Positions 51,602 to 62,297 of a stretch of DNA of 64,000 nt are shown piece by piece (the first letter of the stretch is position 1; the number at the start of each line of letters is the position of its first letter). The notes beneath the pieces are model-generated. The model saw only the letters and a program-made list of their open reading frames with translations. It searched no databases and was not told the origin of the DNA. The DNA lies in NCBI RefSeq assembly GCF_046156265.1, contig NZ_JAWDIR010000022.1, positions 609,216 to 673,215 of the forward strand, read 5' to 3'. The DNA comes from CAMDHY01 sp046156265. GTDB lineage: Bacteria; Pseudomonadota; Alphaproteobacteria; Rhizobiales; Segnochrobactraceae. Both the position numbers and the translations under genes were made by a program.

Positions 51602-52771
51602 TCACGCGCCCGCGTCGGCGGTACCCGGCTCGACCTCGACGACGTTGCGGCCATTGCGCTTCGCCCGGTAGAGGGCGCGGTCGTCGATGGCGATCAGCCG
51701 GTCGAGCCCGACCTCCTCGCCATCGACGACGGTGACGCCGACGCTGACGGTCGCCCGCACGTCGGCCTCGCCCTCGGTGACGATGACGGAGGCGAAGGCA
51801 GCACGGACGCGATCGGCGGCGGCGACGGCGGCGGTGCGCGGCGCCCCGGGCAGGATCGCCGCGAACTCCTCGCCGCCGATGCGGCCGAACAGGTCGGTCG
51901 GCCGCAGCAACTGTGTCGCGAGGGTCGTGAACTCGATGAGCAGGCGGTCGCCGACTGGATGGCCGAAGCGGTCGTTGATCTGCTTGAAGCGGTCGATGTC
52001 GAAGAGCAGCACCGCCAGCGGCCGGGTGTCGGTCTCGGCCCGCCGGACGAGCCGCTCCGCCCGGTCGAGGAAGGCCCGCCGGTTGTACACCCCGGTGAGG
52101 GAATCGATCGTCGCCGCGCGCCGCTGCGCCACCTCGGCGCGCTCCTTCGTCAGCGCGACGAAGGTGAAGCCGGAGGCGATGACGAAGACGAGGCCCTCGA
52201 GGGCGAGGATGCCGTAGAGCACCGGAGCACTGCCGAGATCGGTCGGCAGCGACAGCGCCTCTGCGAACGGGACGCGGGCGGCGAAGAACAGCCCGTGGAC
52301 GCTACAGATGATCATCGCCGGAACCCGCGAGGCGAGCCGCTCCGAACGGTTGCGCCAGAAGTCGTAGGCGATGGCGAAGCTGAGGGCCGCGACCAGACCG
52401 GAGACGATGGCCGTGCGGGCCGACGCACTCTCCTGCACCACGGGCAGCTGCGCGAGGGCGAGCCACAGGATGCAGAGCGTCAGCACGCGCCCGATCGGCT
52501 GCCGTCTCCGGAAGAACCGGCGCACGCCGATCCACAGGCAACCATAGCCGAACAGCATCAGCGCGGCCGAGGTGGAGTAGAGGAGGTCCGGCGCGATCGT
52601 CCGTCGGCCGATCAGGGCGAGGAGCGAGAGCGCTCCGAAAAGATAGGCGGTGCCCCACCAGGCGAGCTCGTAGGTGTCCCTGCTCTGCCACCAGTCGACG
52701 AGCATCAGACAGCCGAGCACGGCACAACCTGCGATCGTCGCGACGAGGATCGTCCCGACATCGAGCATCAT
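51602..52771 (-). CDS. Membrane diguanylate cyclase (GGEEF) with multi-helix sensor
   Basis: 389 aa. The N-terminal half has about six or seven hydrophobic helices (from TILVATIAGCAVLGCLMLVD to VLYGILALEGLVFVIASGF). The C-terminal GGDEF domain has DSLTGVYNRR, FDIDRFKQINDRFGHPVGD, an I-site RPTD and the active site RIGGEEF. It makes cyclic di-GMP from GTP, with product inhibition expected. Start at the first of two adjacent ATG codons. It lies downstream of nothing obvious and may be its own unit. Confidence 0.9.
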   Translation of the reverse strand: MMLDVGTILVATIAGCAVLGCLMLVDWWQSRDTYELAWWGTAYLFGALSLLALIGRRTIAPDLLYSTSAALMLFGYGCLWIGVRRFFRRRQPIGRVLTLCILWLALAQLPVVQESASARTAIVSGLVAALSFAIAYDFWRNRSERLASRVPAMIICSVHGLFFAARVPFAEALSLPTDLGSAPVLYGILALEGLVFVIASGFTFVALTKERAEVAQRRAATIDSLTGVYNRRAFLDRAERLVRRAETDTRPLAVLLFDIDRFKQINDRFGHPVGDRLLIEFTTLATQLLRPTDLFGRIGGEEFAAILPGAPRTAAVAAADRVRAAFASVIVTEGEADVRATVSVGVTVVDGEEVGLDRLIAIDDRALYRAKRNGRNVVEVEPGTADAGA

Positions 52772-53142
52772 GCGGTGTGGCCCCTCCAGCCTGTCCGGAT
52801 CCGGCCCGACCTCGCGGTTTCGTGGGCCGGTGAACGTCCTCTTAAGCGGGGCAATCGACCATTGCATCTCCTTTTTCGCGCATCGGTGGTGATGAGGCGA
52901 CGGCGTGCGCCGGCCCTGCCGCAACCGCGCTGCTTGTCCGACACCCGCCATCGTGCTATCGCCCGACGCGATCGAGGTCGGGGCCCCCGTGGTGGCCCTT
53001 CCGGGAGGACGACCGTGGCCCTTCGGCAGCGACGACGACGCGAGACGGGCGGCTTGCCGCCGGTGTCCGCACGTTCCTGCCCCGGCTCCTGACAGCGCGC
53101 GCTCGCGCCCCGCGGGAGCCCACTCCCACGGGTCTGTCCTCC
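52772..53142. other. Divergent intergenic region; no gene seen
   Basis: 371 bases between the GGEEF gene (minus) and the GNAT gene (plus). An AT-richer patch lies around 52855-52890. Overlapping open frames on both strands are extensions of high-GC shadows. I see no repeat, RNA gene or convincing regulatory element. Confidence 0.45.
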
Positions 53143-53655
53143 ATGATGTCCTTTCCCTTCGTCGTCCGCGCGGAGACGTCGTCCGACGCTCCCGAGATCG
53201 AGAGCCTGCTCGACGTGGCCTTCGGGCCAGGCCGCTTCGCCAAGACGGCATATCGGCTGCGGGAAGGCGTCCCGCATGATCCGCGGCTGTCGTTCGTGGC
53301 GATCGCCGGCGACCGGCTGGTCGGCTCCGTCCGGCTCACCGGCATCCGCATCGGCGACCAACCGGCGCTGCTGCTCGGGCCGCTCGCCGTCGCACCGCAC
53401 TTCGCCAACCGTGGCGCCGGGCGCGAGCTGGTGCGCACGTCACTCGACGCGGCGCGGGTGGATGGTCACCGGATCGTGCTGCTGGTCGGCGATCGGCCCT
53501 ACTACGGGCCGCTCGGTTTCCAGCCGGTGCCGCCCGGGCAGATCACCATGCCGGGCCCCGTCGATCCGGCACGACTGCTCGTCTGTGCCCTCGTGCCGGA
53601 GGCGATGGCGGAGGCGCGCGGGGCTGCCAGCCGGATATCCCCGGCCATCACCTGA
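53143..53655 (+). CDS. GNAT family N-acetyltransferase (YhbS-like)
   Basis: 170 aa. The acetyl-CoA binding loop appears as FANRGAGRELVRTSLD, preceded by LLLGPLAVAPHFANRG; VGDRPYYGPLGFQPVP is typical of the YhbS group. Substrate unknown. Two ATG codons in a row at the start. Confidence 0.88.
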   Translation: MMSFPFVVRAETSSDAPEIESLLDVAFGPGRFAKTAYRLREGVPHDPRLSFVAIAGDRLVGSVRLTGIRIGDQPALLLGPLAVAPHFANRGAGRELVRTSLDAARVDGHRIVLLVGDRPYYGPLGFQPVPPGQITMPGPVDPARLLVCALVPEAMAEARGAASRISPAIT

Positions 53656-53696
53656 CGCAGACGTGATCGGCGGGGCCGACCCGCCGGCCGGTCCAG

Positions 53697-53722
53697 CGCC
53701 TCGGGAAACGGTCCCCGAGGCG
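53697..53722. terminator. Bidirectional hairpin between convergent genes
   Basis: CGCCTCGGG-N8-CCCGAGGCG in the 78-base gap between the GNAT gene and the end of the minus-strand MoxR operon. Confidence 0.6.
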
Positions 53723-53733
53723 GGCCCGGGCCC

Positions 53734-55809
53734 TCAGCGACCTTCGCGAATCCACGTCGCCGACACGGCGCCGAGCAGCAGGGCGAGGCCGAGGAAGCCG
53801 GCGAACAGCGGCACCCGCGTCAGGCCCTCGAGCACCGTCGCCTCACTGGTCTTGAGACCGATCCAGTCGTCGCCGGCATAGCGGCCGGCGCGGCGCAGCG
53901 TCGTGACGCGGGGCAGCTCGACGGAGCCGTCCTCGACGATGCGGCGGACGCTGCCGCCGGTCCCGTCCGCGAGCGCCGCGAGCGGCTCCTCGGTCGAGCG
54001 GACGTCGAGGAATTCCTTCGGATTTGTCGGGCCGACGTGGGCGAGCGCCCGCCGCTCGCCTTCGACGGCGGTGTAGAGGCCGACGCCGGTGGCATCGGCG
54101 GTCGCCCGCCACAGGCCGGGCTCGGCCTCCGTCGGCGTCAGGGTGCGCTCGGCGCCGTCGGGACCCGTCAGCGTCACCGGGCCGACACTGTCGCCGAGGG
54201 TCTGCCGCTCGACGACGAGCTGGTCGCCGCGGACGGAGAGGCGGAGCGCTTCTTCCTCGAGCTCCGGCTCCTTCATCAGCCAGTGGGCGAGGCGGCGCAG
54301 CAGCGGCACGTGCGGGCCACCGCCCTCGTAGCCGCGCGCCCACAGCCACGCCTGATCGGAGAGCATCACCGCGGCCCGGCCCTCGCCCTCGCGGCCGAGC
54401 ACCAATAGCGGCCGCTCGCCGGGGCCGTTCATCACCGTCGTGCCCGAGCTCGCCGCCGCCTCGAGGAGCTGGAACCAGCGGCCCCACTCCGGCGGTTCGG
54501 ACTGCGCGCCGGGAAGGTCACGCGTCACCGGGTGGCGGCGGCCGAGATCGGAAAGCTCCGCCCGGTAGGGCTCGTCGAGGGTGTTGCCGGTCGGCTCGGC
54601 CGGCAGCACGGCGCCGAGCGGCGTCTCGAACAGGCTGTCGCCGAAGGCGTAGTCCGGACCGGAGGCGACGAGCACGGCGCCGCCCTCCTGCACATAGCGG
54701 GCGATGTTGTCGAAATAGACGAGCGGCAGGATGCCGCGCCGCTGGTAGCGGTCGAAGATGATGAGGTCGAACTCGGCGATCTTCACCGAGAACAGCTCGC
54801 GCGTCGGAAAGGCGATCAGCGACAGCTGGTTGATCGGCGTGCCGTCCTGCTTCTCCGGCGGCCGCAGGATGGTGAAGTGGACGAGGTCGACCGAGGCGTC
54901 GGACTTCAAAAGGTTGCGCCAGGTGCGCTCGCCGGCGTGCGGTTCGCCGGAGACGAGCAGAACCCGCAGGTTCTCGCGCACGCCCTCGACGACGGCGACG
55001 GCGGTGTTGTTGATGGTGGTGAGTTCGCCCTCGAGCGGCGCCACCTCGAACTCGAAGATGTTCGGCCCGCCGTGCGCCACCGTGAACGGCACCGAGAAGG
55101 CCGTGCCGACGGGGGCGGTGATCTCCTCGACGGTCTCGCCGTCGCGGCGCACCGTCAGGCGGACGTCGCCGCCGGACGGCGTCGGGCCGTCGTCGACGAT
55201 GCGCAGATCGACGCTCTGCTCGGTACCGACGAGACCGAAGCGCGGCGCCTGCTCCATGACGATGCGGCGATCGATCTCGTCGTCGCGACCGGTGACGAGG
55301 GCGTGCACCGGTGCCTGGAAGCCGAGGCGGGCGGCGTCCTCGGGAATGTCGTGGACCTGACCGTCGGTCAGGAGCACCGCGCCGGCGACGCGGTCCGGCG
55401 GCACGTCGGCGAGGCCGTTCGCCAGCGCCTCGAACAGGCGCGTGCCGTCGCCCGCCGCGCCGTTGCCGGGGCGGGCCTCGATGATGCGCGTCTCGATGCC
55501 GTCGACGGCGGCGAGGCGCTCGGCGAGACCGGCGAGGGCGGCATCGGTCTCCGCCGAGCGCTCGCCGATCCCCTGGCTCTGGCTGCGGTCGACGACGATG
55601 GCGGCGACGCTCGTCAGCCGCGCCCGCTGCTCCTCGACGAGCGAGGGGTTGAGGAGGGCCAGCGCCAGGCAGAGGCCGGCAGCGAGACGCACCACGGCGC
55701 CGCGCACGCGCCGCGCCAGCGCCGTCAGCGACAGCGCCACGGCCAGCGCGGCGAGCGCGACGATCGCCCAGATGGGCAGCAGCGGATCGAAGGCGAGGGA
55801 CCAGTTCAA
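53734..55809 (-). CDS. Membrane protein with class I glutamine amidotransferase-like domain, last gene of MoxR operon
   Basis: 691 aa. Two N-terminal helices (PIWAIVALAALAVALSLTAL and a second near residues 37-55), a VWA-like stretch beginning SVAAIVVDRSQSQG, a beta-rich region (about 200-290), a GATase1-like domain (LRVLLVSGEPHAGERTW, IIFDRYQ, GGAVLVASGPDYAF) and a C-terminal helix (VPLFAGFLGLALLLGAVSAT). No amidotransferase Cys-His-Glu triad is evident, so a structural role is more likely. TTG start whose AGGAG site overlaps the previous gene's stop. Function of these MoxR-linked proteins is not established. Confidence 0.78.
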   Translation of the reverse strand: MNWSLAFDPLLPIWAIVALAALAVALSLTALARRVRGAVVRLAAGLCLALALLNPSLVEEQRARLTSVAAIVVDRSQSQGIGERSAETDAALAGLAERLAAVDGIETRIIEARPGNGAAGDGTRLFEALANGLADVPPDRVAGAVLLTDGQVHDIPEDAARLGFQAPVHALVTGRDDEIDRRIVMEQAPRFGLVGTEQSVDLRIVDDGPTPSGGDVRLTVRRDGETVEEITAPVGTAFSVPFTVAHGGPNIFEFEVAPLEGELTTINNTAVAVVEGVRENLRVLLVSGEPHAGERTWRNLLKSDASVDLVHFTILRPPEKQDGTPINQLSLIAFPTRELFSVKIAEFDLIIFDRYQRRGILPLVYFDNIARYVQEGGAVLVASGPDYAFGDSLFETPLGAVLPAEPTGNTLDEPYRAELSDLGRRHPVTRDLPGAQSEPPEWGRWFQLLEAAASSGTTVMNGPGERPLLVLGREGEGRAAVMLSDQAWLWARGYEGGGPHVPLLRRLAHWLMKEPELEEEALRLSVRGDQLVVERQTLGDSVGPVTLTGPDGAERTLTPTEAEPGLWRATADATGVGLYTAVEGERRALAHVGPTNPKEFLDVRSTEEPLAALADGTGGSVRRIVEDGSVELPRVTTLRRAGRYAGDDWIGLKTSEATVLEGLTRVPLFAGFLGLALLLGAVSATWIREGR

Positions 55810-55818
55810 CAGCCGCTC

Positions 55819-58602
55819 CTACTGGCCGAGCCGCTCGAGCAGCGCCGGCACGTGCACCTGGTCGGCCTTGTAGTTGCCGGTGAGCGCGTACATGACGATG
55901 TTGATGCCGGACCGGAGCGCGAACTCGCGCTGGAAGGGATCGGCTGGCACCGTCGGATAGAGCCAGTCGCCGGCGTCGCTGACCGCCCAGGCACCGGCGA
56001 AGTCGTTGGCGGTGATCATGATCGGCGAGACGCCGTCGCCGGCGCGAACCGGCCGCCCCTCGCCCGCCTCGCTCGCCGACGCCTCGACCCACAGCGGCCC
56101 GCCCGACCAGCGGCCGGGGAACTCGTCGAGCAGGTAGAACGCCTTCGTCAGCACGTGGTCGGCCGGCACCGGCTCGAGCGGCGGGATGTCGAGGCCGTCG
56201 AGAATCTCGCGCAGCTTCAGCGTCGCCGGTCCGACGCCGCCGAAGCCGCCGGTGGTCAGCTGGTCGCGGGTGTCGAACAGGATGGTGCCGCCGTTCTTCA
56301 TGTAGGCATCGACGCGTGCCATCGCCTGCGGCGACGGCTTCGCCTGGCTTTCGGTCAGCGGCCAGTAGAGCAGCGGGAAGAAGGCGAGCTCGTCGCGGCC
56401 GGGATCGACGCCGAGCGGCTCGGCCGGCTCCAGCGCCGTGCGCTCGGCGAGGAAGCGCGACAGGCCGGCGAGACCGAGCCGGCTTGCCTCGTCGACGGCG
56501 GCGTCGCCGGTGGTGACATAGGCGAGGCGCGTCTCGTTGGCGGCCTCCATCGCGAAGGCGTCGGCGTCAGCCGTTTGCGCGCGTGCCGGGTCGGCGACGC
56601 CGAGCGCCGCGGCGAGGACCGCGCCGGCGGCGAGTGCCGCCACCGACGAGCGGCGGAAGCGGAAGCCGCCCGAGAGGATCAGCACGGCGATGGCGTCGGC
56701 GATGAGCAGCAGCATGGCGGCCGTCAGCAGGAAGGGCTTCAGATCGACCGGCCCGTCGACGGCATAGCCGATGCGGGTGGCGGTGCCGGCGAGCGGGCCG
56801 AGGGCGAGCGGGGCGAGCACGGCATCGTCGGCGAGCAGGTTGACGGCGCGGAACGAGTCGTCCGCGCCATAGAGGCCGGGCGGACGGGTGGGACCGACGT
56901 CGCCGGCGAGCGGCGCACCGGGCGACAGCGGCTCCACCTCCGGCCCCGGCGCGGTGAAGCGGCCTTCGCCGTCGAGGACGCGCATCGGCTGCAGCGGCAC
57001 GGCCGCGGTGCCGGCCGTCTCGCCGGCCGCGGACGACAGCGCCACCAGCCGCCTGAGCATCTCGACGAAGCCGCCGGAGAGCGGCAGGTTCGACCAGGAC
57101 GTGTCGGCGGTGACGTGGAAGAGCACGATGGTGCCGTCGCCGAGGGGGGCGGCGGTGACGAGCGGCGTGCCGTCGCCGAGGCTCGCCCAGGTGCGCTGGG
57201 CGAGGTTGGCGTCGGGCTCGGCCAGCACCTGGCGGTTCACCGTCACGTCGTCGGGCACCGGCAGGCCGGCGAACGGCCCTTCCGGCGTGAAGCTCGCGAG
57301 CGGCTGCGGCTCCTCCCACGACAGCGAGCCGCCGAGCACGCGGCCGCCGGTGCGCAGGCGCACGGGCACGAGGTCGTCGCCGCCCTCGGCGAGGCGCGGG
57401 CCGGCGAAGCGGACGAGCACGCCGCCGTTCTCGACCCACTGCTCGATCTCCTCGCGGGCCTCGCCGACCAGCGTGCCGACGTCGGCGAGCACGATGATCG
57501 ACACGCCCTCGTCGACGAGGCGCTTCACCGTGTCGGCGATGTCGGTGCCGACGGGTTCGCGCAGGTCGGCGAAGGGGGCGAGCGCGCGGGAGAGGTAGTG
57601 CAAGGGCGACAGCAGCGGCTGCGCCTGGTCGGCGTTGGCGCCGCTGATCAGGCCGACGGTGCGCCGCCGCCAGCGCTCGTCGACGAGGCGGACGGCACCG
57701 GCCGTCTCGCTGGCCGCGACATCGAGGCGGGCAATGTCGTTGCGCAGGCCGCCCGGCAGCTCGAAGCGGGCGGTTGCCTCTCCGGAGCCGGGCTCGAAGG
57801 TGGCCGTCGCCTCGCCGAGCAGGAATCCACGGAGATCGTGAGCGGACACCGTCACCGTGCCGACCGCAGCCGACGGCAGGCGGCGGACGGCGACGTCGAG
57901 TGCCTCGGCGCCGTTGTCGATACCGGCGAGGCCGACGGTGGACGGAGTCGCCTCCTCGACCACGGTGACGCTCGCGCCGGTGCCGGCGAGAAGGTCGGAG
58001 AAACCGTCGTCGCGGCCGGAGAGGCCGTCGGAGAGCCACACCACCGCCGCCGGCGGCGTCGCCGCGAGCACGTCGCCGAGGGGCTCGACGAGGCCGGCGC
58101 GGTCGCTCGGCCAAGGCCGGGGGCTGAGCGCACCGAGGCGCTCCAGCGCCGCCGCGGCGGTATCGGGAGAGAGTGGCTGGCGCGGGCCTTCGGCGGTGGC
58201 GGCGAGCACCACCGGCCGGCCGGCCGCCTCGGCCTCGGCGAGCGCACGCTCGGCCGCGACGAGCCGCGACGGCCAGTTGTGCGACGCCGCCCAGCCGTTG
58301 TCTACAACGAGAAGGAGCGGCCCGGAGCCAGCCGCGACCGGTCCGACCGGGCGCCACAGCGGGCCGGCGACGGCGAGGATGACCAGGGTGGCGAGGATCA
58401 GCCTGAGCAGCGTCAGCCACCACGGGCTCTTCGACGGCGTCTCCTCGCGCTTGGCGATCTCGGCGAGCAGCCGCGTCGGCGGGAACGACACCCGCTGCGG
58501 GCGCGGCGGCGTCAGCCGCAGGAGCCACCAGATCACCGGCAGCAGCGCCAGGGCGGCGAGCACCGCGGGGGCCGTGAAGCCGATCGGCAGGAATCCCATC
58601 AT
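55819..58602 (-). CDS. DUF4159 protein with BatA-like N-terminal membrane segment
   Basis: 927 aa. The N-terminal double-membrane segment (FTAPAVLAALALLPVIWWLL and LTLLRLILATLVILAVAGPL) is the BatA-like anchor. A VWA-like region with LLVVDNGWAASHNW lacks a clean MIDAS (DxSxS), and a GATase-like part carries VSIIVLADVGTLVGEAREEI. Two further helices at about 695-745 precede the C-terminal DUF4159 domain (ETRLAYVTTGDAAVDEASRL and KNGGTILFDTRDQ). The start ATGATG overlaps the DUF58 stop. Probably a complex with the MoxR ATPase in the envelope; the exact role is unknown. Confidence 0.82.
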   Translation of the reverse strand: MMGFLPIGFTAPAVLAALALLPVIWWLLRLTPPRPQRVSFPPTRLLAEIAKREETPSKSPWWLTLLRLILATLVILAVAGPLWRPVGPVAAGSGPLLLVVDNGWAASHNWPSRLVAAERALAEAEAAGRPVVLAATAEGPRQPLSPDTAAAALERLGALSPRPWPSDRAGLVEPLGDVLAATPPAAVVWLSDGLSGRDDGFSDLLAGTGASVTVVEEATPSTVGLAGIDNGAEALDVAVRRLPSAAVGTVTVSAHDLRGFLLGEATATFEPGSGEATARFELPGGLRNDIARLDVAASETAGAVRLVDERWRRRTVGLISGANADQAQPLLSPLHYLSRALAPFADLREPVGTDIADTVKRLVDEGVSIIVLADVGTLVGEAREEIEQWVENGGVLVRFAGPRLAEGGDDLVPVRLRTGGRVLGGSLSWEEPQPLASFTPEGPFAGLPVPDDVTVNRQVLAEPDANLAQRTWASLGDGTPLVTAAPLGDGTIVLFHVTADTSWSNLPLSGGFVEMLRRLVALSSAAGETAGTAAVPLQPMRVLDGEGRFTAPGPEVEPLSPGAPLAGDVGPTRPPGLYGADDSFRAVNLLADDAVLAPLALGPLAGTATRIGYAVDGPVDLKPFLLTAAMLLLIADAIAVLILSGGFRFRRSSVAALAAGAVLAAALGVADPARAQTADADAFAMEAANETRLAYVTTGDAAVDEASRLGLAGLSRFLAERTALEPAEPLGVDPGRDELAFFPLLYWPLTESQAKPSPQAMARVDAYMKNGGTILFDTRDQLTTGGFGGVGPATLKLREILDGLDIPPLEPVPADHVLTKAFYLLDEFPGRWSGGPLWVEASASEAGEGRPVRAGDGVSPIMITANDFAGAWAVSDAGDWLYPTVPADPFQREFALRSGINIVMYALTGNYKADQVHVPALLERLGQ

Positions 58603-59570
58603 GTGCCCGCCCTCGTGGCGGCGCCGGCGAGGCGGGCGTGGATGGCGATCATCACCTCGGACGCCGGCCGGTCGGTGTGGTGGACGACGAGCGACCAGCC
58701 GACGCGGCGGCAGAGGTTCGTCAGCGCGTCGCGGTGGGCGGCGAGCGCCGTGCGGTAGGCCTCGGCCCAGGTCTCGGCCCGTCCGGCGACGATGCGCGCG
58801 CCGGTCTCGGGATCGCGGAACTCGGTGCGGCCGTCGAAGGGGAAGGTTTCCTCGACGGGATCGAGCACCTGCACCAGCGTGCCCTGCACCCCGCGGCGGG
58901 CGAGCATCTCGACCCAGGCGACGGTGGCCGGCAGCGGATCGAGCAGGTCGCCGATCGCCACCACGTCGGAGAAGCGGCGGACATCGTTCGGTTCGGGGAG
59001 CGCGGTGCGGCCCTCGGCTTCCGCCGCCTCCAGCGCCAGCGTCGCGGCGAGGCGCTCGGCGGCGTTGCGGCTGGCGATCGGTCGCGACAGGCCGAGCAGG
59101 CCAACACGCTCGCCCGCACGCGCCGCCACCTCGGCGAGTGCCAGGAGAAGCACCAGCGCGCGGTCGCGCTTCGTCGTCTGCGACAGCTTCGAGCGGTAGA
59201 CCATCGAGGCGGAGAGATCGGCGGTGAGCCAGAGCGTGTGCGCCGCCTCCCATTCGCGCTCGCGGACGAACAGGTGGTCGTCGCGCGCCGAGCGGCGCCA
59301 GTCGACGCGGGAGGCCGGCTCGCCGTCGATGAAGGGGCGGAACTGCCAGAACGTCTCGCCCTGGCCGGCACGACGGCGGCCGTGCCAGCCGGCGATCACC
59401 GTCTGGGCGACGCGGCTCGCCTCCACCAGAAGATCAGGCAGGCCGTCGGCGAGGCCCTTGGCGTCGACGAGGCGGCGCTCGAGGCCGAGCTCGCCGCCAG
59501 CGCGAGCGGGCGCCACACCGCGGGCGGAGGACGATCGGTTCGCGGCGGTGGACTGCGCGAGGCTCGCCAC
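58599..59570 (-). CDS. DUF58 domain protein
   Basis: 323 aa. The DUF58 signature is clear: RPFIDGEPASRVDWRRSARD followed by HLFVREREWE. A VWA-like region follows (LWLTADLSASMVY, with DLSAS in place of DxSxS). Usually paired with MoxR AAA ATPases as a chaperone target or partner. GTG start 10 bases after moxR. Confidence 0.9.
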   Translation of the reverse strand: MASLAQSTAANRSSSARGVAPARAGGELGLERRLVDAKGLADGLPDLLVEASRVAQTVIAGWHGRRRAGQGETFWQFRPFIDGEPASRVDWRRSARDDHLFVREREWEAAHTLWLTADLSASMVYRSKLSQTTKRDRALVLLLALAEVAARAGERVGLLGLSRPIASRNAAERLAATLALEAAEAEGRTALPEPNDVRRFSDVVAIGDLLDPLPATVAWVEMLARRGVQGTLVQVLDPVEETFPFDGRTEFRDPETGARIVAGRAETWAEAYRTALAAHRDALTNLCRRVGWSLVVHHTDRPASEVMIAIHARLAGAATRAGT

Positions 59571-59580
59571 CCGCCCGTCC

Positions 59581-60582
<1,002 letters not shown>

Positions 60583-61012
60583 TCGCGTGCCTCTCCGCCT
60601 GCGCTTCGCCTCGTCCCGCCCGTCGTCTGACCAGCGGATGATACGCTATCTGGCGCGCCCGTCCCGCGCGACAATCGCCCCGTGCACGGAAACCGAGCGG
60701 CGCCTGTGGCGCCCGCCGCTGCCCGAAAACGGTGCAATGTTCGTTCCATCGCGGCGAGCGCGACGACGACCAGTGGTTCCATCGGACCGGCGAAGACCGG
60801 CTATTTCGTGGCGCACTGGGCCGGCGAGGCGCACGCAGCGCGCATTCGACGCAGCACCGGCCCGTTCCCGCGCCCACACGCGCCCGGAACCGAAAGGTGC
60901 CGTGCGCCCTTGCACCCCCGGCGCCCGCGCGTCATTTGGAGACGGTCGCCCCCGGCGGCGCCCGGTGGCGAAGGCGCCATCGGCGACCGGTGGCAGACGA
61001 GGAGTGCGCCCC
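60583..61012. other. Divergent region between MoxR operon and DUF1285 operon
   Basis: 430 bases without a convincing gene. Several overlapping frames of 90-170 codons exist on both strands, but they are rich in Arg/Pro/Ala and have no recognisable domain. It should carry the promoters of both operons; I could not pick clear -35/-10 boxes. Confidence 0.5.
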
Positions 61013-61645
61013 GTGACGAGCCGGCCCGACGAGACGACGCGCGCCAGCAAGAGGAACGAGCCGGCGGCCGACCCGCAGCTCGCCGCGCTGATCGCCCGCG
61101 CCGGCGCCGCCGGCCGCGCGCCGCCGGTGGAGCGCTGGGACCCGCCGTTCTGCGGCGACATCGACATGAGGATCTCCGCCGACGGCCGCTGGCACTATGG
61201 CGGCTCGCCGATCGGCCGCGAGCCGCTCGTCAAGCTCTTCGCCTCGGTGCTGCGCCGCGAGGCGGACGGCCGCTATCTGCTGGTGACGCCCGTCGAGAAG
61301 CTCGGCATCACCGTCGAGGACGTGCCCTTCCTCGCCGTCGAGATGCACGCCGAGGGTGAGGGGGAAGCGACCCGCCTCGTCTTCCGAACCAATGTCGGCG
61401 ACATCGTCACCGCCGGGCCCGAGCGGCCGCTACGCTTCGTCGATGATCCCGCCAATGGCGGGCTGGTGCCCTATGTACTGGTGCGCGGGCGGCTGGAGGC
61501 GCGGCTGACGCGGGCGCTGGCGCACGAGCTGGCTTCCCGCGCCGTCACGGCGAGTGTCGACGGCACCGAGCATCTCGGCGTCTGGAGCGACGGCATGTTC
61601 TTTCCGATGATGGCGGCCGATGCGCTCGACGCCTCTCTCCGCTGA
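61013..61645 (+). CDS. DUF1285 protein
   Basis: 210 aa. The DUF1285 core shows PPFCGDIDMRISADGRWHYG, GSPIGREPLVKLFASVLRRE and DGRYLLVTPVEK. Conserved in alphaproteobacteria next to the CoA pyrophosphatase and CCA genes; no function assigned. GTG start with GAGGAG eight bases upstream. Overlaps the next gene by 26 bases. Confidence 0.9.
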   Translation: MTSRPDETTRASKRNEPAADPQLAALIARAGAAGRAPPVERWDPPFCGDIDMRISADGRWHYGGSPIGREPLVKLFASVLRREADGRYLLVTPVEKLGITVEDVPFLAVEMHAEGEGEATRLVFRTNVGDIVTAGPERPLRFVDDPANGGLVPYVLVRGRLEARLTRALAHELASRAVTASVDGTEHLGVWSDGMFFPMMAADALDASLR

Positions 61646-62285
61646 GGGCGCCGGCGGCCCGGCGCCGTTCTCGACGGACGACCTCGTCGCCCGGCGGGGC
61701 CGGCTGATCGGGCTCGGCGAGGCGGTGCTGTCGCTGCCGCCGTCCGGAGACCATGTCATCGACCCGAGCGTGCCGCTGGCGACCGGGCTGCGCGATGCCG
61801 CCGTGCTGATCCCGGTGGTGGCGCGCGGCACGGAAGCCGGCGTGATCCTGACACAGCGCACCGACCACCTGCCGGCCCACGCCGGCCAGGTCGCCTTTCC
61901 CGGCGGCAAGGTCGACGCCGGCGACGTCGACCCCGCCGCCACCGCGCTGCGGGAGGCGGAGGAGGAGATCGGGCTGTCGCGCTTCCTGGTGACGCCGCTC
62001 GGCTATGGCGATCCCTACATCACCACCAGCGGCTACCGCGTCGTGCCGGTGGTGGCGCTGGTCGCCGGCGACCCGGTGCTGGCGCCCAACCCGGCCGAGG
62101 TCGCCGACGTCTTCGAGGTGCCGCTCTCCTTCCTGATGACGGCGACCAACCACGTCGCGGTGCGGCGCGAGTGGCGCGGCATGGAGCGGCGGACGTTCGA
62201 GATGCCCTATGCCGGCCGCCGCATCTGGGGCGTCACCGCCGGCATCGTGCATGCGCTGCATGCGCGCCTCTACGGCGCCGGCTGA
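61620..62285 (+). CDS. CoA pyrophosphatase (NUDIX hydrolase)
   Basis: 221 aa. The NUDIX box in its CoA-pyrophosphatase form is GGKVDAGDVDPAATALREAE followed by EEIGL. AHAGQVAFPGGK just before it is the UPF0035-type signature of enzymes cutting CoA to phosphopantetheine and 3',5'-ADP. Overlaps the DUF1285 gene and is followed after 12 bases by the DUF6111 gene. Confidence 0.92.
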   Translation: MRSTPLSAEGAGGPAPFSTDDLVARRGRLIGLGEAVLSLPPSGDHVIDPSVPLATGLRDAAVLIPVVARGTEAGVILTQRTDHLPAHAGQVAFPGGKVDAGDVDPAATALREAEEEIGLSRFLVTPLGYGDPYITTSGYRVVPVVALVAGDPVLAPNPAEVADVFEVPLSFLMTATNHVAVRREWRGMERRTFEMPYAGRRIWGVTAGIVHALHARLYGAG

Positions 62286-62297
62286 GAAGGAAACTAG

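Noticed and set aside
54532..58758. A 1408-codon open frame on the plus strand opposite the DUF4159 operon
   Set aside because: It is an antisense shadow of high-GC coding DNA: rich in Arg, Ala, Gly and Val, no domain, no ribosome site, and the minus-strand genes have clear families.
60646..61167. A 173-codon minus-strand gene between the MoxR and DUF1285 operons
   Set aside because: It overlaps the well-supported start of the DUF1285 gene and has a low-complexity Arg/Ala/Gly composition.
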